Below, one piece after another: positions 5,858 through 11,671 of a DNA stretch of 11,671 nt. The notes beneath the pieces were generated by a model. The model made no database searches and had not been told where the DNA came from. It saw only the letters and a list, made by a program, of their open reading frames with translations. The stretch is from Pseudomonadota bacterium (GTDB taxonomy: Bacteria > Pseudomonadota > Alphaproteobacteria > Rhizobiales > Devosiaceae): contig JAEYYP010000449.1 in the NCBI GenBank assembly GCA_023428425.1, positions 1 to 11,671 of the forward strand. Direction: 5' to 3'. The position numbers and the translations under genes are program-made. The number at the start of each line of letters is the position of its first letter. The first letter of the stretch is position 1.

Positions 5858-6514
5858 ATGAGCGACGCGACGACTCTGCTGCCCCTGATCATGCCGCTCG
5901 GCGACCGCGGTTTGCTGGTGCGCTTCGCCACAACGCTTTCGGAGGCGGCGAACCGCCATGCCGTCGGACTGGCGGCGCGGTTAAGGGCGGGGAGGCTGGA
6001 GGGCGTAGCGGAGGTGGTGCCGAACCTTGCGTCGGTGCTGGTGCGCTACGAGCCGTCCGCAGTGACATTCGAGCGCCTGGCGGGCGAGGTGCGGCTGCTG
6101 GTCTCGGGGCCCGAGGCCGAGCCGGACAATGGCCGCCTGCACGTAATCGCGGTCACGTTCGACGGTCCGGATGTCGATGAGGTGGCGGGAATGGTCGGCC
6201 TCGGCCGTGACCAGTTCGTGGCGCGGCATTGCGCCCGGCCGTTGCGGGTGCTGGCCACGGGATTCGCGCCGGGGTTCGTCTATCTCGGTTTTCACGATGA
6301 GACGCTGCGGGTACCACGACGCGCGGCCGTACGGGCTCGGGTGCCGGCGGGAACTGTGCTGTTCGCGGCGGGGCAGACCGCCATTGCATCGACGGACATT
6401 CCGACGGGGTGGCACGTGATCGGGCGGACGGAATTCCGGAACTTCGATCCGGCGGTGGAGCCGCCGACCCGGCTCGCGGCAGGTGACTCGGTGCGTTTCG
6501 AGGTTGCGGGTTGA
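5858..6514 (+). CDS. pxpB: 5-oxoprolinase subunit PxpB (KipI-type)
   Basis: Subunit B of the three-part ATP-dependent 5-oxoprolinase, which opens pyroglutamate (5-oxoproline) to glutamate in the cytosol. The protein has 218 residues, the usual length. The N-terminal domain begins LLPLIMPLGDRGLLVRF (7-23). The cyclophilin-like C-terminal domain carries LATGFAPGFVYLG (132-144), RVPAGTVLFAAGQTAI (161-176) and PTGWHVIGRT (182-191), all family hallmarks. The ATG at 5858 has GGAG five bases upstream. In-frame sequence upstream to 5501 is the antisense of the DHFR-fold gene and was left out. The stop TGA lies within the TTGA start of pxpC, so expression is coupled. KipI-like proteins can inhibit sporulation kinases in Bacillus, but the pxpBCA context points to the metabolic role. 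Confidence 0.93.
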   Translation: MSDATTLLPLIMPLGDRGLLVRFATTLSEAANRHAVGLAARLRAGRLEGVAEVVPNLASVLVRYEPSAVTFERLAGEVRLLVSGPEAEPDNGRLHVIAVTFDGPDVDEVAGMVGLGRDQFVARHCARPLRVLATGFAPGFVYLGFHDETLRVPRRAAVRARVPAGTVLFAAGQTAIASTDIPTGWHVIGRTEFRNFDPAVEPPTRLAAGDSVRFEVAG

Positions 6515-7389
6515 GCAGCATACGGATCACGACGGCCGGACCGCTGACGACGCTGCAGGATGCGGGGCGGGCAGGGTGGCTCGCCCACGGCATCAGCGCG
6601 TCGGGGCCGATGGACCGGGGCGCCTTCGAGCGGGCGGGGCTCTGGGTCGGCGGGGCCGGGAGCGTCGGCATCGAGTTCACGGCCGGGCTGTCCTTCGTCG
6701 TGGAAGGCGGGGCGCTGTCGTTGGCGGCCGATGGCGGGGACTATGCCCTGTCGGTCAACGGCAAGGCACTCGACTGGCCGGCCCGGGTGGTGCTGAAAGC
6801 CGGGGACATGGTCGAAGTTCGACCGGGCAAGCGAGGCAACTGGGGCTACCTGCGGTTCGGATCGGAAATCGAGGGCGACGCGGTACTCGGCAGCCTCTCG
6901 GCCAACTCCATTGCCGCGCTGGGACGGGTTCTCGCCGCCGGGGACCGGCTGGAGTTCGGTCCGCAACTGCCACGGCAGCGCGCGCCACACCCGAGCCCGG
7001 CACCACTTCGGGATGGACCGATGCGGGTGATCTGGGGCGTTCACGCGGAGACCTTTGACCGGGCGACGCGGATGCGGTTCGTCGAGGAGCCGTTCCGCGT
7101 ATCGGCACGGATGGATCGGATGGGGACGCGGCTCGATGATCCCGCCGGGGTGTTCGGTGGCCAGCGGCTGCTGTCGCTGCTCTCCGACGCGATCGTGCCC
7201 GGAGATGTGCAGATACTCGGCGACGGGACGCCTATCGTGCTGATGCGCGACCATCAACCGACCGGCGGCTATCCACGGATTGCGACGCTGGTTTCCGCCG
7301 ACATCGACCGCTTCGCCCAGCTGCGGCCCGGCAGCGAGGTACGGTTCGAGCCGGTTACCCTGAAGCATGCACTGGACCTGAAGCCATGA
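6511..7389 (+). CDS. pxpC: 5-oxoprolinase subunit PxpC (KipA-type, biotin-dependent carboxyltransferase fold)
   Basis: Subunit C of 5-oxoprolinase, 292 residues; databases often label it biotin-dependent carboxyltransferase (allophanate hydrolase subunit 2-like). Family motifs include TTLQDAGRAGWLAHGISASGPMD (residues 13-35, written without the intervening numbers), VIWGVHAETF (173-182), SARMDRMGTRLD (198-209), PGDVQILGDGTPIVLM (230-245) and DHQPTGGYPRIATL (247-260). Translation appears to start at a TTG (6511) that overlaps the pxpB stop by three bases (TTGA), which suits translational coupling; there is no in-frame ATG until Met34, inside a conserved motif. Its own TGA overlaps the ATG of pxpA. 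The order B-C-A with double overlaps indicates one operon and a B2C-like complex handing substrate to PxpA. Confidence 0.92.
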   Translation: MSSIRITTAGPLTTLQDAGRAGWLAHGISASGPMDRGAFERAGLWVGGAGSVGIEFTAGLSFVVEGGALSLAADGGDYALSVNGKALDWPARVVLKAGDMVEVRPGKRGNWGYLRFGSEIEGDAVLGSLSANSIAALGRVLAAGDRLEFGPQLPRQRAPHPSPAPLRDGPMRVIWGVHAETFDRATRMRFVEEPFRVSARMDRMGTRLDDPAGVFGGQRLLSLLSDAIVPGDVQILGDGTPIVLMRDHQPTGGYPRIATLVSADIDRFAQLRPGSEVRFEPVTLKHALDLKP

Positions 7390-8126
7390 AGTTCGACCTC
7401 AACGCCGATCTCGGCGAAGGCATCGGCAACGACGATGCGCTGCTCGATATCGTCTCGTCGGCCAGCATCGCCTGTGGCGGGCATGCCGGCGACGAGATCA
7501 CCATGCATATCGCGTTGCGGGCCACGAAGGCCCGTGGCGTCGCGGTGGGGGCGCATCCGGGCTTTGCCGACCGGGAGAATTTCGGCCGCCGGCGGCTGGT
7601 GCTGCCGCCTGAGGAACTGGACGCGCAGGTGCGCGGGCAGGTTCGACAGCTGGTGGAGATCGGCGAGGAGGAGGGCGTGCCCGTCCGCTACGTGAAGCTG
7701 CACGGGGCGCTCGCCAACATGGCGGCGGAAGAAGCGTCGGTGGCGGCGGTGTGCTTTGCCGCCGTGGTCGGGCTCGCGGACCGGCTCGCCATCCTGGCGC
7801 TCGACGAGAGTGCGCAGGTCGAGGTGGCGACGGCGATGGGGTTTCCGGTGGTCCGGGAGGCCTATGCCGACCGCGCGTACCTGCCGAACGGGCTGCTGGT
7901 GCCACGCTCCGAACCCGGAGCGGTGCTGCACGATGCGGGGCTTATCGCCGAGCGGGCGGTGCGGCTGGCGCGAGCGAGCGAGATCGTGGCCATCGACGGC
8001 ACGGTGATCCAGTCCGAGGCGCGTTCGCTCTGCATCCACGGTGACAACGAGGAGGCGGTGGCGATTGCGCGGCGGGTGCGCGATGCGCTGGAGGCGGAGG
8101 GGATCGAGGTCGCCGCACCGTACTGA
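7386..8126 (+). CDS. pxpA: 5-oxoprolinase subunit PxpA (LamB/YcsF family)
   Basis: Subunit A of 5-oxoprolinase, 246 residues, full length for LamB/YcsF proteins. With PxpB and PxpC it converts 5-oxoproline to glutamate at the cost of ATP. Signature stretches are DLNADLGEG (residues 4-12), SIACGGHAGD (27-36), VGAHPGFAD (54-62) with NFGRR (65-69), YVKLHGALAN (102-111), EAYADRAYLPNGLLVPR (158-174) and CIHGD (216-220). Conserved His33, His57 and His106 lie in these motifs. The ATG overlaps the pxpC stop (ATGA), so no separate promoter is needed. folD follows after 56 bases on the same strand and may be cotranscribed. Confidence 0.95.
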   Translation: MKFDLNADLGEGIGNDDALLDIVSSASIACGGHAGDEITMHIALRATKARGVAVGAHPGFADRENFGRRRLVLPPEELDAQVRGQVRQLVEIGEEEGVPVRYVKLHGALANMAAEEASVAAVCFAAVVGLADRLAILALDESAQVEVATAMGFPVVREAYADRAYLPNGLLVPRSEPGAVLHDAGLIAERAVRLARASEIVAIDGTVIQSEARSLCIHGDNEEAVAIARRVRDALEAEGIEVAAPY

Positions 8127-8182
8127 GGTTGCGTCCTGACGCCGGCTGCGTCATATGGCGGCCTCACGCCAGGGAGCTGCCC

Positions 8183-9085
8183 ATGACCGCCAAGATCATC
8201 GACGGAAAATCCTACGCCGAAGGCCTGCGTGGCCGCATCGCCGGTCATGTGCAGCGGCTGAAGGCCGAGCACGGCATCACGCCGGGGCTCGCGGTGGTGA
8301 TCGTCGGTTACGATCCGGGTAGCCAGATCTACGTGTCGCAGAAGGCCAAGCAGACGGTCGAGGTCGGCATGCACTCGGAGAAGTACGAGCTGCCGGACGA
8401 TACGCCGGAGGCCGAGGTGCTGGGGCTCGTCGAGAAGCTGAACGCGGACCCGGCGATCCACGGCATCCTGGTGCAGCTGCCGATGCCCAGGCACATCGAT
8501 CCCAACAAGATCATCGCGACAATTTCGCCCGACAAGGACGTCGACTGCTTCACGCCCGCCAGCGTCGGCAAGCTGCAGATCGGTCTGCCTGGCCCGGTGA
8601 GCTGCACGCCGCTCGGCTGCCTGATGCTCCTGCGCGACACGCTCGGCTCGCTCGCCGGCCTCAACGCCGTGATCGTCGGGCGCTCGAACCTCGTCGGCAA
8701 GCCGATGGCCCAGCTGCTGCTGCGCGAGAACTGTACGGTGACTGTGGCGCACTCGCGCACCAAGGACCTCGCGGACGTGGTGCGCGGCGCGGATATCGTG
8801 GTAGCGGCGGTGGGGCGGCCGGAGATGATCAAGGGCGACTGGATCAAGCCGGGCGCGACGGTGATCGACGTCGGAATCAACCGCCTGCCGGCGCCGGAAC
8901 GCGGCGAGGGCAAGACGCGCATCGTCGGTGACGTGGAGTTCAAGGCGGCGGCCGAGCGGGCCGCTGCGATTACGCCGGTGCCGGGCGGGGTCGGACCGAT
9001 GACAATCGCCTGCCTGCTGGCCAACACCGTGACCACGGCGTCGCTGATCAACGGGCTGGAGCCGCCCAAGGACCTGACGCCTTAG
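8183..9085 (+). CDS. folD: FolD, methylenetetrahydrofolate dehydrogenase / methenyl-THF cyclohydrolase
   Basis: Bifunctional cytosolic enzyme of one-carbon metabolism: it oxidises 5,10-methylene-THF to methenyl-THF with NADP+, then hydrolyses it to 10-formyl-THF for purine and formyl-Met synthesis. The 300-residue protein is full length. Catalytic Tyr50 and Lys54 lie in SQIYVSQKAK, and Asp121 in DKDVDCF, at the same numbers as in well-studied bacterial FolD. Substrate-site motifs VQLPMPRHID (98-107) and CTPLGCL (141-147) are present. The cofactor motif is VIVGRSNLVGKPMAQLL (163-179), followed by DVGINR (229-234) and ITPVPGGVGPMT (263-274). AGGGAG sits six bases before the ATG. The gene stands 56 bases after pxpA; its downstream flank holds a palindromic repeat that may end transcription. 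Confidence 0.97.
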   Translation: MTAKIIDGKSYAEGLRGRIAGHVQRLKAEHGITPGLAVVIVGYDPGSQIYVSQKAKQTVEVGMHSEKYELPDDTPEAEVLGLVEKLNADPAIHGILVQLPMPRHIDPNKIIATISPDKDVDCFTPASVGKLQIGLPGPVSCTPLGCLMLLRDTLGSLAGLNAVIVGRSNLVGKPMAQLLLRENCTVTVAHSRTKDLADVVRGADIVVAAVGRPEMIKGDWIKPGATVIDVGINRLPAPERGEGKTRIVGDVEFKAAAERAAAITPVPGGVGPMTIACLLANTVTTASLINGLEPPKDLTP

Positions 9086-9186
9086 GGCGGCGGCGTTGGG
9101 GCAGGGGCTCGGCGCGCGCCTTTCACCAATCTGCGGTGGCCACTTTCCGGGATAGTGCAATCGCAAGTGACCGAATGAGGCGCCGG

Positions 9187-9363
9187 CTACCTCCCCCCTT
9201 GCGGGGGAGGTAGCGTCGCTAGGAGCGAAGCGACTTAGCAGAGCTAGGAGGGGGGTGTTGCCGAGGTCGGCGTTTATCACGATCCTCGCCGAAACCCCCT
9301 TCCTACCTTCGCTAGGGCGCTGACGCGCCGAAGCTTCGGTACCTTCCCCGCAAGGGGGAAGGT
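9187..9363. repeat. Imperfect palindromic intergenic repeat (RIME/MITE-like)
   Basis: The 331-base gap 9086-9416 has no gene but holds a large dyad. The left end is a perfect hairpin, arms CTACCTCCCCC (9187-9197) and GGGGGAGGTAG (9203-9213). The right end is a near-copy, ACCTTCCCC (9341-9349) with GGGGAAGGT (9355-9363). Inside are GTCGCT/AGCGAC (9215-9220/9229-9234), the 12-base palindrome CCGAAGCTTCGG (9328-9339) and opposing runs GGAGGGGGGT (from 9249) and ACCCCCTTCC (up to 9303) that pair the halves. Similar GC-rich palindromic units with paired hairpins are scattered through rhizobial genomes, so this is probably one copy of a dispersed family. It could also act as a terminator for folD. 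Multicopy status cannot be seen here. Confidence 0.6.
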
Positions 9364-9416
9364 GACAGTGACCCGCACGGTCCATATGCGACAGCACCGC
9401 CCAAGGGGCGCGGGTC

Positions 9417-9794
9417 TCAGCTCGCCGGCACCATTCCCTTGCCTGCGGCGTAGGCGTCGGCGAGGCGCTTGGGGGCGCGGAAGCGCCAGGCGTCTTCGAG
9501 GCGCAGCTTCAGCTCCTCGTCGCCGATCACCTCGAGCCGCACGAGCAGGCCGGGCCAGTTCTTGAAGTGGTCGGTCTGCCAGTAGATGTCGGGCGCCATC
9601 TCCATGAGGAGGTCCTTCTGCTCGAGCGGGCAGTGGAGCACCATCTCCTGCGGACCGCGCACCGAGGCGAAGTTTTTCGCCCGGACCTTGAGCGACGGCG
9701 CGCCGTAGCTTGTCGACTCCGTCACTTCCGGCAGCCCCAGCTCAGTGCAGAGCCCCAACATTCGCGCCAACTCGGAACCGTCACTACCAGACAT
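9417..9794 (-). CDS. MmcQ/YjbR-family protein
   Basis: A small cytosolic protein of the MmcQ/YjbR family (CyaY-like fold, sometimes called DNA-binding), with no settled biochemical role. The 125-residue form is the normal length. Conserved stretches are LPEVTESTSYGAPSLKVRAKNFA (residues 21-43 in two adjoining motifs), MVLHCPLEQKDLL (51-63), DHFKNWPGLLVRL (75-87) and DAWRFRAPKRL (101-111). Two ATGs lie close together at 9800 and 9794; GGAG directly abuts the first but is six bases before the second, so I chose 9794 (MSGSDG). The frame is open further upstream to 9854 but that part is unlike the family. It is divergent from mgtE, with 118 bases between the starts. Its stop lies 53 bases past the palindromic repeat. 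Confidence 0.85.
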   Translation of the reverse strand: MSGSDGSELARMLGLCTELGLPEVTESTSYGAPSLKVRAKNFASVRGPQEMVLHCPLEQKDLLMEMAPDIYWQTDHFKNWPGLLVRLEVIGDEELKLRLEDAWRFRAPKRLADAYAAGKGMVPAS

Positions 9795-9821
9795 CGCCAT
9801 CTCCCTGTGAGTGAAGCAAAA

Positions 9822-9851
9822 ACCGTCCTGACGGTGTCGCCAAGTCTGGCG
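9822..9851. promoter_or_regulatory. Two adjacent dyads in the divergent mgtE / mmcQ-like intergenic region
   Basis: ACCGTC-CT-GACGGT (9822-9835) is a perfect dyad, and CGCCA-AGTC-TGGCG (9838-9851) follows at once. They lie between two divergent genes, so they could be an operator or leader structure for either. I do not recognise a known magnesium riboswitch here. Confidence 0.25.
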
Positions 9852-9912
9852 CATGACAGGCCGATTGGCTACACAACTTCCTTACCCGAAGCGCCACGCC
9901 CAGCGGGGTCCC

Positions 9913-11325
9913 ATGACCGAAGAATCCGACATCGCGGCCAGCGGGGTAACCCGCACCGATCCCAACGCGTTCCGTGATGCGGATGGACACCTGAGCCAGG
10001 ACTGGCTGGAGCGCCTGCGCGCCCATCTCGCGGCGCGCGAGGAACACGACCTCGCCGACATGATGGAGCCGCTCTACGCCGCCGATGCCGGCGACGTGCT
10101 GGAGGCCCTCGACGGCGACGAGCGCGTGCAGCTCGTGCAGATGCTGGGCGACAAGTTCGACTACCTGGCGCTGACCGAGGTCGACGACACCGTCCGCTCC
10201 GAGCTGATCGAGGAACTGCCGGCGGAGGACGTGGCGCGCGGCATGTCGACGCTCGACAGCGACGACGCCGTCTACATCCTCGAGGACATCGACAGCGAGG
10301 ACCGCGAGGAAATCCTCGCGCAGATGCCTGCCTTCGAGCGCTTGAGCCTGAAGCGCAGCCTCGACTTCCCCGAGGAGTCGGCCGGCCGGCGCATGCAGAC
10401 CGACTTCATCGCCATACCGCCGTTCTGGACGGTCGGGCAGACGATCGACTACCTGCGCACCGAACAGGACCTGCCCGACGAGTTCTTCCAGCTGTACGTG
10501 GTCGATCCCAGCTATCGCGTGCTCGGCACCATCCCGCTCGACAAGTTCCTGCGCTCCCAGCGCCACGTGCACATCGAGGCCCTCATGGCCGAGGTGATCA
10601 CGGTGGAGGCCACCGAGGACCAGGAGGAGGCGGCGCGCATGTTCGAGCGATACGACCTCGTGGAAGTCGGCGTCGTCGACGACAACCGCCGGCTGGTGGG
10701 CGTGCTGCCCGTCGACGACATGGTGGACGTGATCCACGAGGAAGCGACCGAGGACATCAAGCTGCTGGGCGGCGTGGGCGACGAAGAGATTTCGGACAGC
10801 GTGTTCCGCACGGTCCGCAGCCGTGTGCCGTGGCTGGTTGTGAACCTGATCACTGCCATGCTCGCGAGCTTCGTCATCTCGCTGTTCGATGCCTCGATCG
10901 AGCAGATGGTGGCGCTGGCGGCGCTGATGCCCATCGTCGCCTCGATGGGCGGCAACGCCGGGACCCAGACCATGACCGTGACCGTGCGCGCCATCGCCAC
11001 CCGCGACCTCGACCGGACGAGGATGCGTCGACTGATCATCCGCGAGGTGAGCGGCGGCTTCCTCAACGGCTGCATATTCGCCGTGCTGCTCGGGCTGGTA
11101 ACGGCGCTGCGCTACCTCAACCCGTGGCTGGGTGGGGTGATCGGGCTGGCGATGATCATCAACATGATCGCGGCAGGTACCGCTGGAATTCTGATCCCGC
11201 TGGCGCTGAACAAGCTGAAGGTCGACCCGGCGATCGCGTCGTCGGTGTTCGTCACGACCGTCACCGATGTGATTGGTTTCTTTGCGTTTCTGGGGCTCGC
11301 GGGATTGGTGTTCGGGTTGTTCTGA
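9913..11325 (+). CDS. mgtE: Magnesium transporter MgtE
   Basis: An inner-membrane Mg2+ channel/transporter working as a homodimer, gated by cytosolic Mg2+. The 470-residue protein has the full family layout: an acidic helical MgtE_N domain (about 28-150), paired CBS domains (about 155-280), a plug helix region (about 283-302) and five membrane spans (about 304-325, 332-351, 381-402, 407-433, 443-469). The pore signature PIVASMGGNAGTQT is at 340-353, and TTVTD with Asp452 matches the Asp that forms the ion-selective site in the Thermus protein. The start at 9913 gives a normal N-terminus; an in-frame ATG at 9853 would add 20 residues unlike the family. The ribosome binding site (GGGG) is weak. 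It is divergent from the MmcQ/YjbR-like gene and appears monocistronic. Confidence 0.96.
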   Translation: MTEESDIAASGVTRTDPNAFRDADGHLSQDWLERLRAHLAAREEHDLADMMEPLYAADAGDVLEALDGDERVQLVQMLGDKFDYLALTEVDDTVRSELIEELPAEDVARGMSTLDSDDAVYILEDIDSEDREEILAQMPAFERLSLKRSLDFPEESAGRRMQTDFIAIPPFWTVGQTIDYLRTEQDLPDEFFQLYVVDPSYRVLGTIPLDKFLRSQRHVHIEALMAEVITVEATEDQEEAARMFERYDLVEVGVVDDNRRLVGVLPVDDMVDVIHEEATEDIKLLGGVGDEEISDSVFRTVRSRVPWLVVNLITAMLASFVISLFDASIEQMVALAALMPIVASMGGNAGTQTMTVTVRAIATRDLDRTRMRRLIIREVSGGFLNGCIFAVLLGLVTALRYLNPWLGGVIGLAMIINMIAAGTAGILIPLALNKLKVDPAIASSVFVTTVTDVIGFFAFLGLAGLVFGLF

Positions 11326-11397
11326 GCGACTTGTCCACAGCAATGTCGACTCGTTTGGTGTGGCATTCCCGCCACTTCCCAAGCCCCGGCTTCCCGG

Positions 11398-11412
11398 TTA
11401 ACGCTTCATTAC
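11398..11412 (+). promoter_or_regulatory. CtrA-like box upstream of the small membrane protein
   Basis: TTAA-N7-TTAC (TTAA at 11398-11401, TTAC at 11409-11412) matches 7 of 8 fixed bases of the alphaproteobacterial CtrA full site TTAA-N7-TTAA. It is 61 bases before the ATG of the 38-residue protein, a reasonable promoter position. A by-eye match of this kind can occur by chance. Confidence 0.35.
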
Positions 11413-11472
11413 CGTCGCAAATCCGCCATGTGGATGAACGGCGGGTGAACGACAACCAAAACGGGAGCCTAA

Positions 11473-11589
11473 ATGCGCGGCCATTCCAAGACTGAATGGT
11501 GGCGTTCCGCACTGCCGACGCTGTCCTGGACACTCGTCTGCCTGCTGGCAATGTCGCTCGTTTTCTCGATCGTTGTTGCAGGCGCCTAG
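11473..11589 (+). CDS. Small single-span membrane protein, 38 residues, unknown function
   Basis: A short open frame coding for MRGHSKTEWWRSALP followed by a hydrophobic segment of about 20 residues (TLSWTLVCLLAMSLVFSIVV, 16-35) and a short end, AGA. The charged, Lys/Arg-bearing N-terminus ahead of one hydrophobic helix suggests an N-in inner-membrane peptide or an uncleaved signal anchor. GGAG at 11464-11467 lies five bases before the ATG, a good ribosome binding site in a gap that holds no other gene. A CtrA-like box lies upstream, and a strong hairpin is about 50 bases downstream. I do not recognise the family; real expression is inference from start signals, hydrophobic pattern and gene-free context. 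Confidence 0.55.
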   Translation: MRGHSKTEWWRSALPTLSWTLVCLLAMSLVFSIVVAGA

Positions 11590-11639
11590 AACGGGAACGC
11601 AACCTAGACCTAGAAGGTCTGCCGAGAGTAAGAATTTGG

Positions 11640-11668
11640 GAAGGGCGCCGGGCCACACGGCGCCCTTC
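11640..11668 (+). terminator. Strong GC-rich hairpin at window edge, candidate terminator
   Basis: GAAGGGCGCCG (11640-11650) and CGGCGCCCTTC (11658-11668) form an 11-pair perfect stem around the loop GGCCACA. It follows the 38-residue gene by 50 bases. Whether a T-run follows cannot be seen because the window ends three bases later; it could equally serve a minus-strand gene to the right. Confidence 0.55.
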
Positions 11669-11671
11669 GAC

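Noticed and set aside
7862..9397. A 511-codon minus-strand open frame
   Set aside because: It is antisense to pxpA and folD, whose motifs are unmistakable; the long frame comes from high third-position G+C.
11331..11339. TTGTCCACA, similar to a DnaA box
   Set aside because: A single copy with one mismatch to the consensus and no cluster or AT-rich region, so no support for an origin.
9784..11382. A 532-codon minus-strand open frame
   Set aside because: It is antisense to mgtE, is His/Asp/Arg/Gln-rich low complexity, and has no domain pattern.
11382..11393. AAGCC-CC-GGCTT dyad after mgtE as a terminator
   Set aside because: The loop would be two bases and no T-run follows.
1..11671. CRISPR arrays, insertion sequences, toxin-antitoxin pairs, restriction or retron-like systems
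   Set aside because: I looked for spaced direct repeats, transposase motifs and small paired genes on both strands and saw none beyond the tRNA repeat, the integrase stub and the palindromic element.

Overview
The window looks like chromosomal DNA from a high-G+C alphaproteobacterium, most likely Hyphomicrobiales (a Devosia-like genome would fit). This rests on the tightly packed GC-rich genes, a UbiH/UbiF-type hydroxylase, paired half-size YeeE/YedE and DUF6691 sulfur transporters, a CtrA-like TTAA-N7-TTAC box and a palindromic intergenic repeat of the kind common in that order. The genus is a guess.

Layout: (1) 1-1821, minus strand: three genes joined by start/stop overlaps, a YeeE/YedE half transporter, a DUF6691 half transporter and a UbiH/UbiF-family flavin hydroxylase that runs off the left edge. 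A candidate promoter with a dyad over its -10 box lies just upstream. (2) 2025-3873, plus strand: a TerC-family membrane protein and, one base later, a zinc-independent quinone oxidoreductase. (3) 3876-5176: a tRNA-Ser(UGA) gene on the minus strand whose last 21 bases recur exactly 1211 bp away, two bases after the quinone oxidoreductase stop. Between the copies lie an FkbM-family methyltransferase gene of lower G+C and a truncated N-terminus of a tyrosine integrase beside the tRNA. I read this as a very small, eroded tRNA-integrated island. (4) 5195-5767 or 5836, minus strand: a dihydrofolate-reductase-fold protein just upstream of the tRNA. (5) 5858-8126, plus strand: pxpB-pxpC-pxpA, the three subunits of ATP-dependent 5-oxoprolinase, overlapping end to end; then folD at 8183-9085. 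(6) 9086-9416: no gene, but an imperfect palindromic repeat of about 177 bp. (7) 9417-9794, minus: a MmcQ/YjbR-family protein, divergent from mgtE (9913-11325, plus), a magnesium transporter. (8) 11326-11671: a 38-residue single-span membrane protein with a good ribosome binding site, a CtrA-like box upstream and a strong hairpin at the window edge.

Most of the window is ordinary housekeeping and transport: pyroglutamate recycling to glutamate, one-carbon folate metabolism, magnesium uptake and ubiquinone hydroxylation. The accessory part is the tRNA-Ser micro-island. I found no sign of a large undescribed defence or biosynthetic system. The points most worth following are the island with its direct repeats and integrase stub, the operator-like dyad ahead of the sulfur transporter genes, and the unlisted 38-residue membrane protein.
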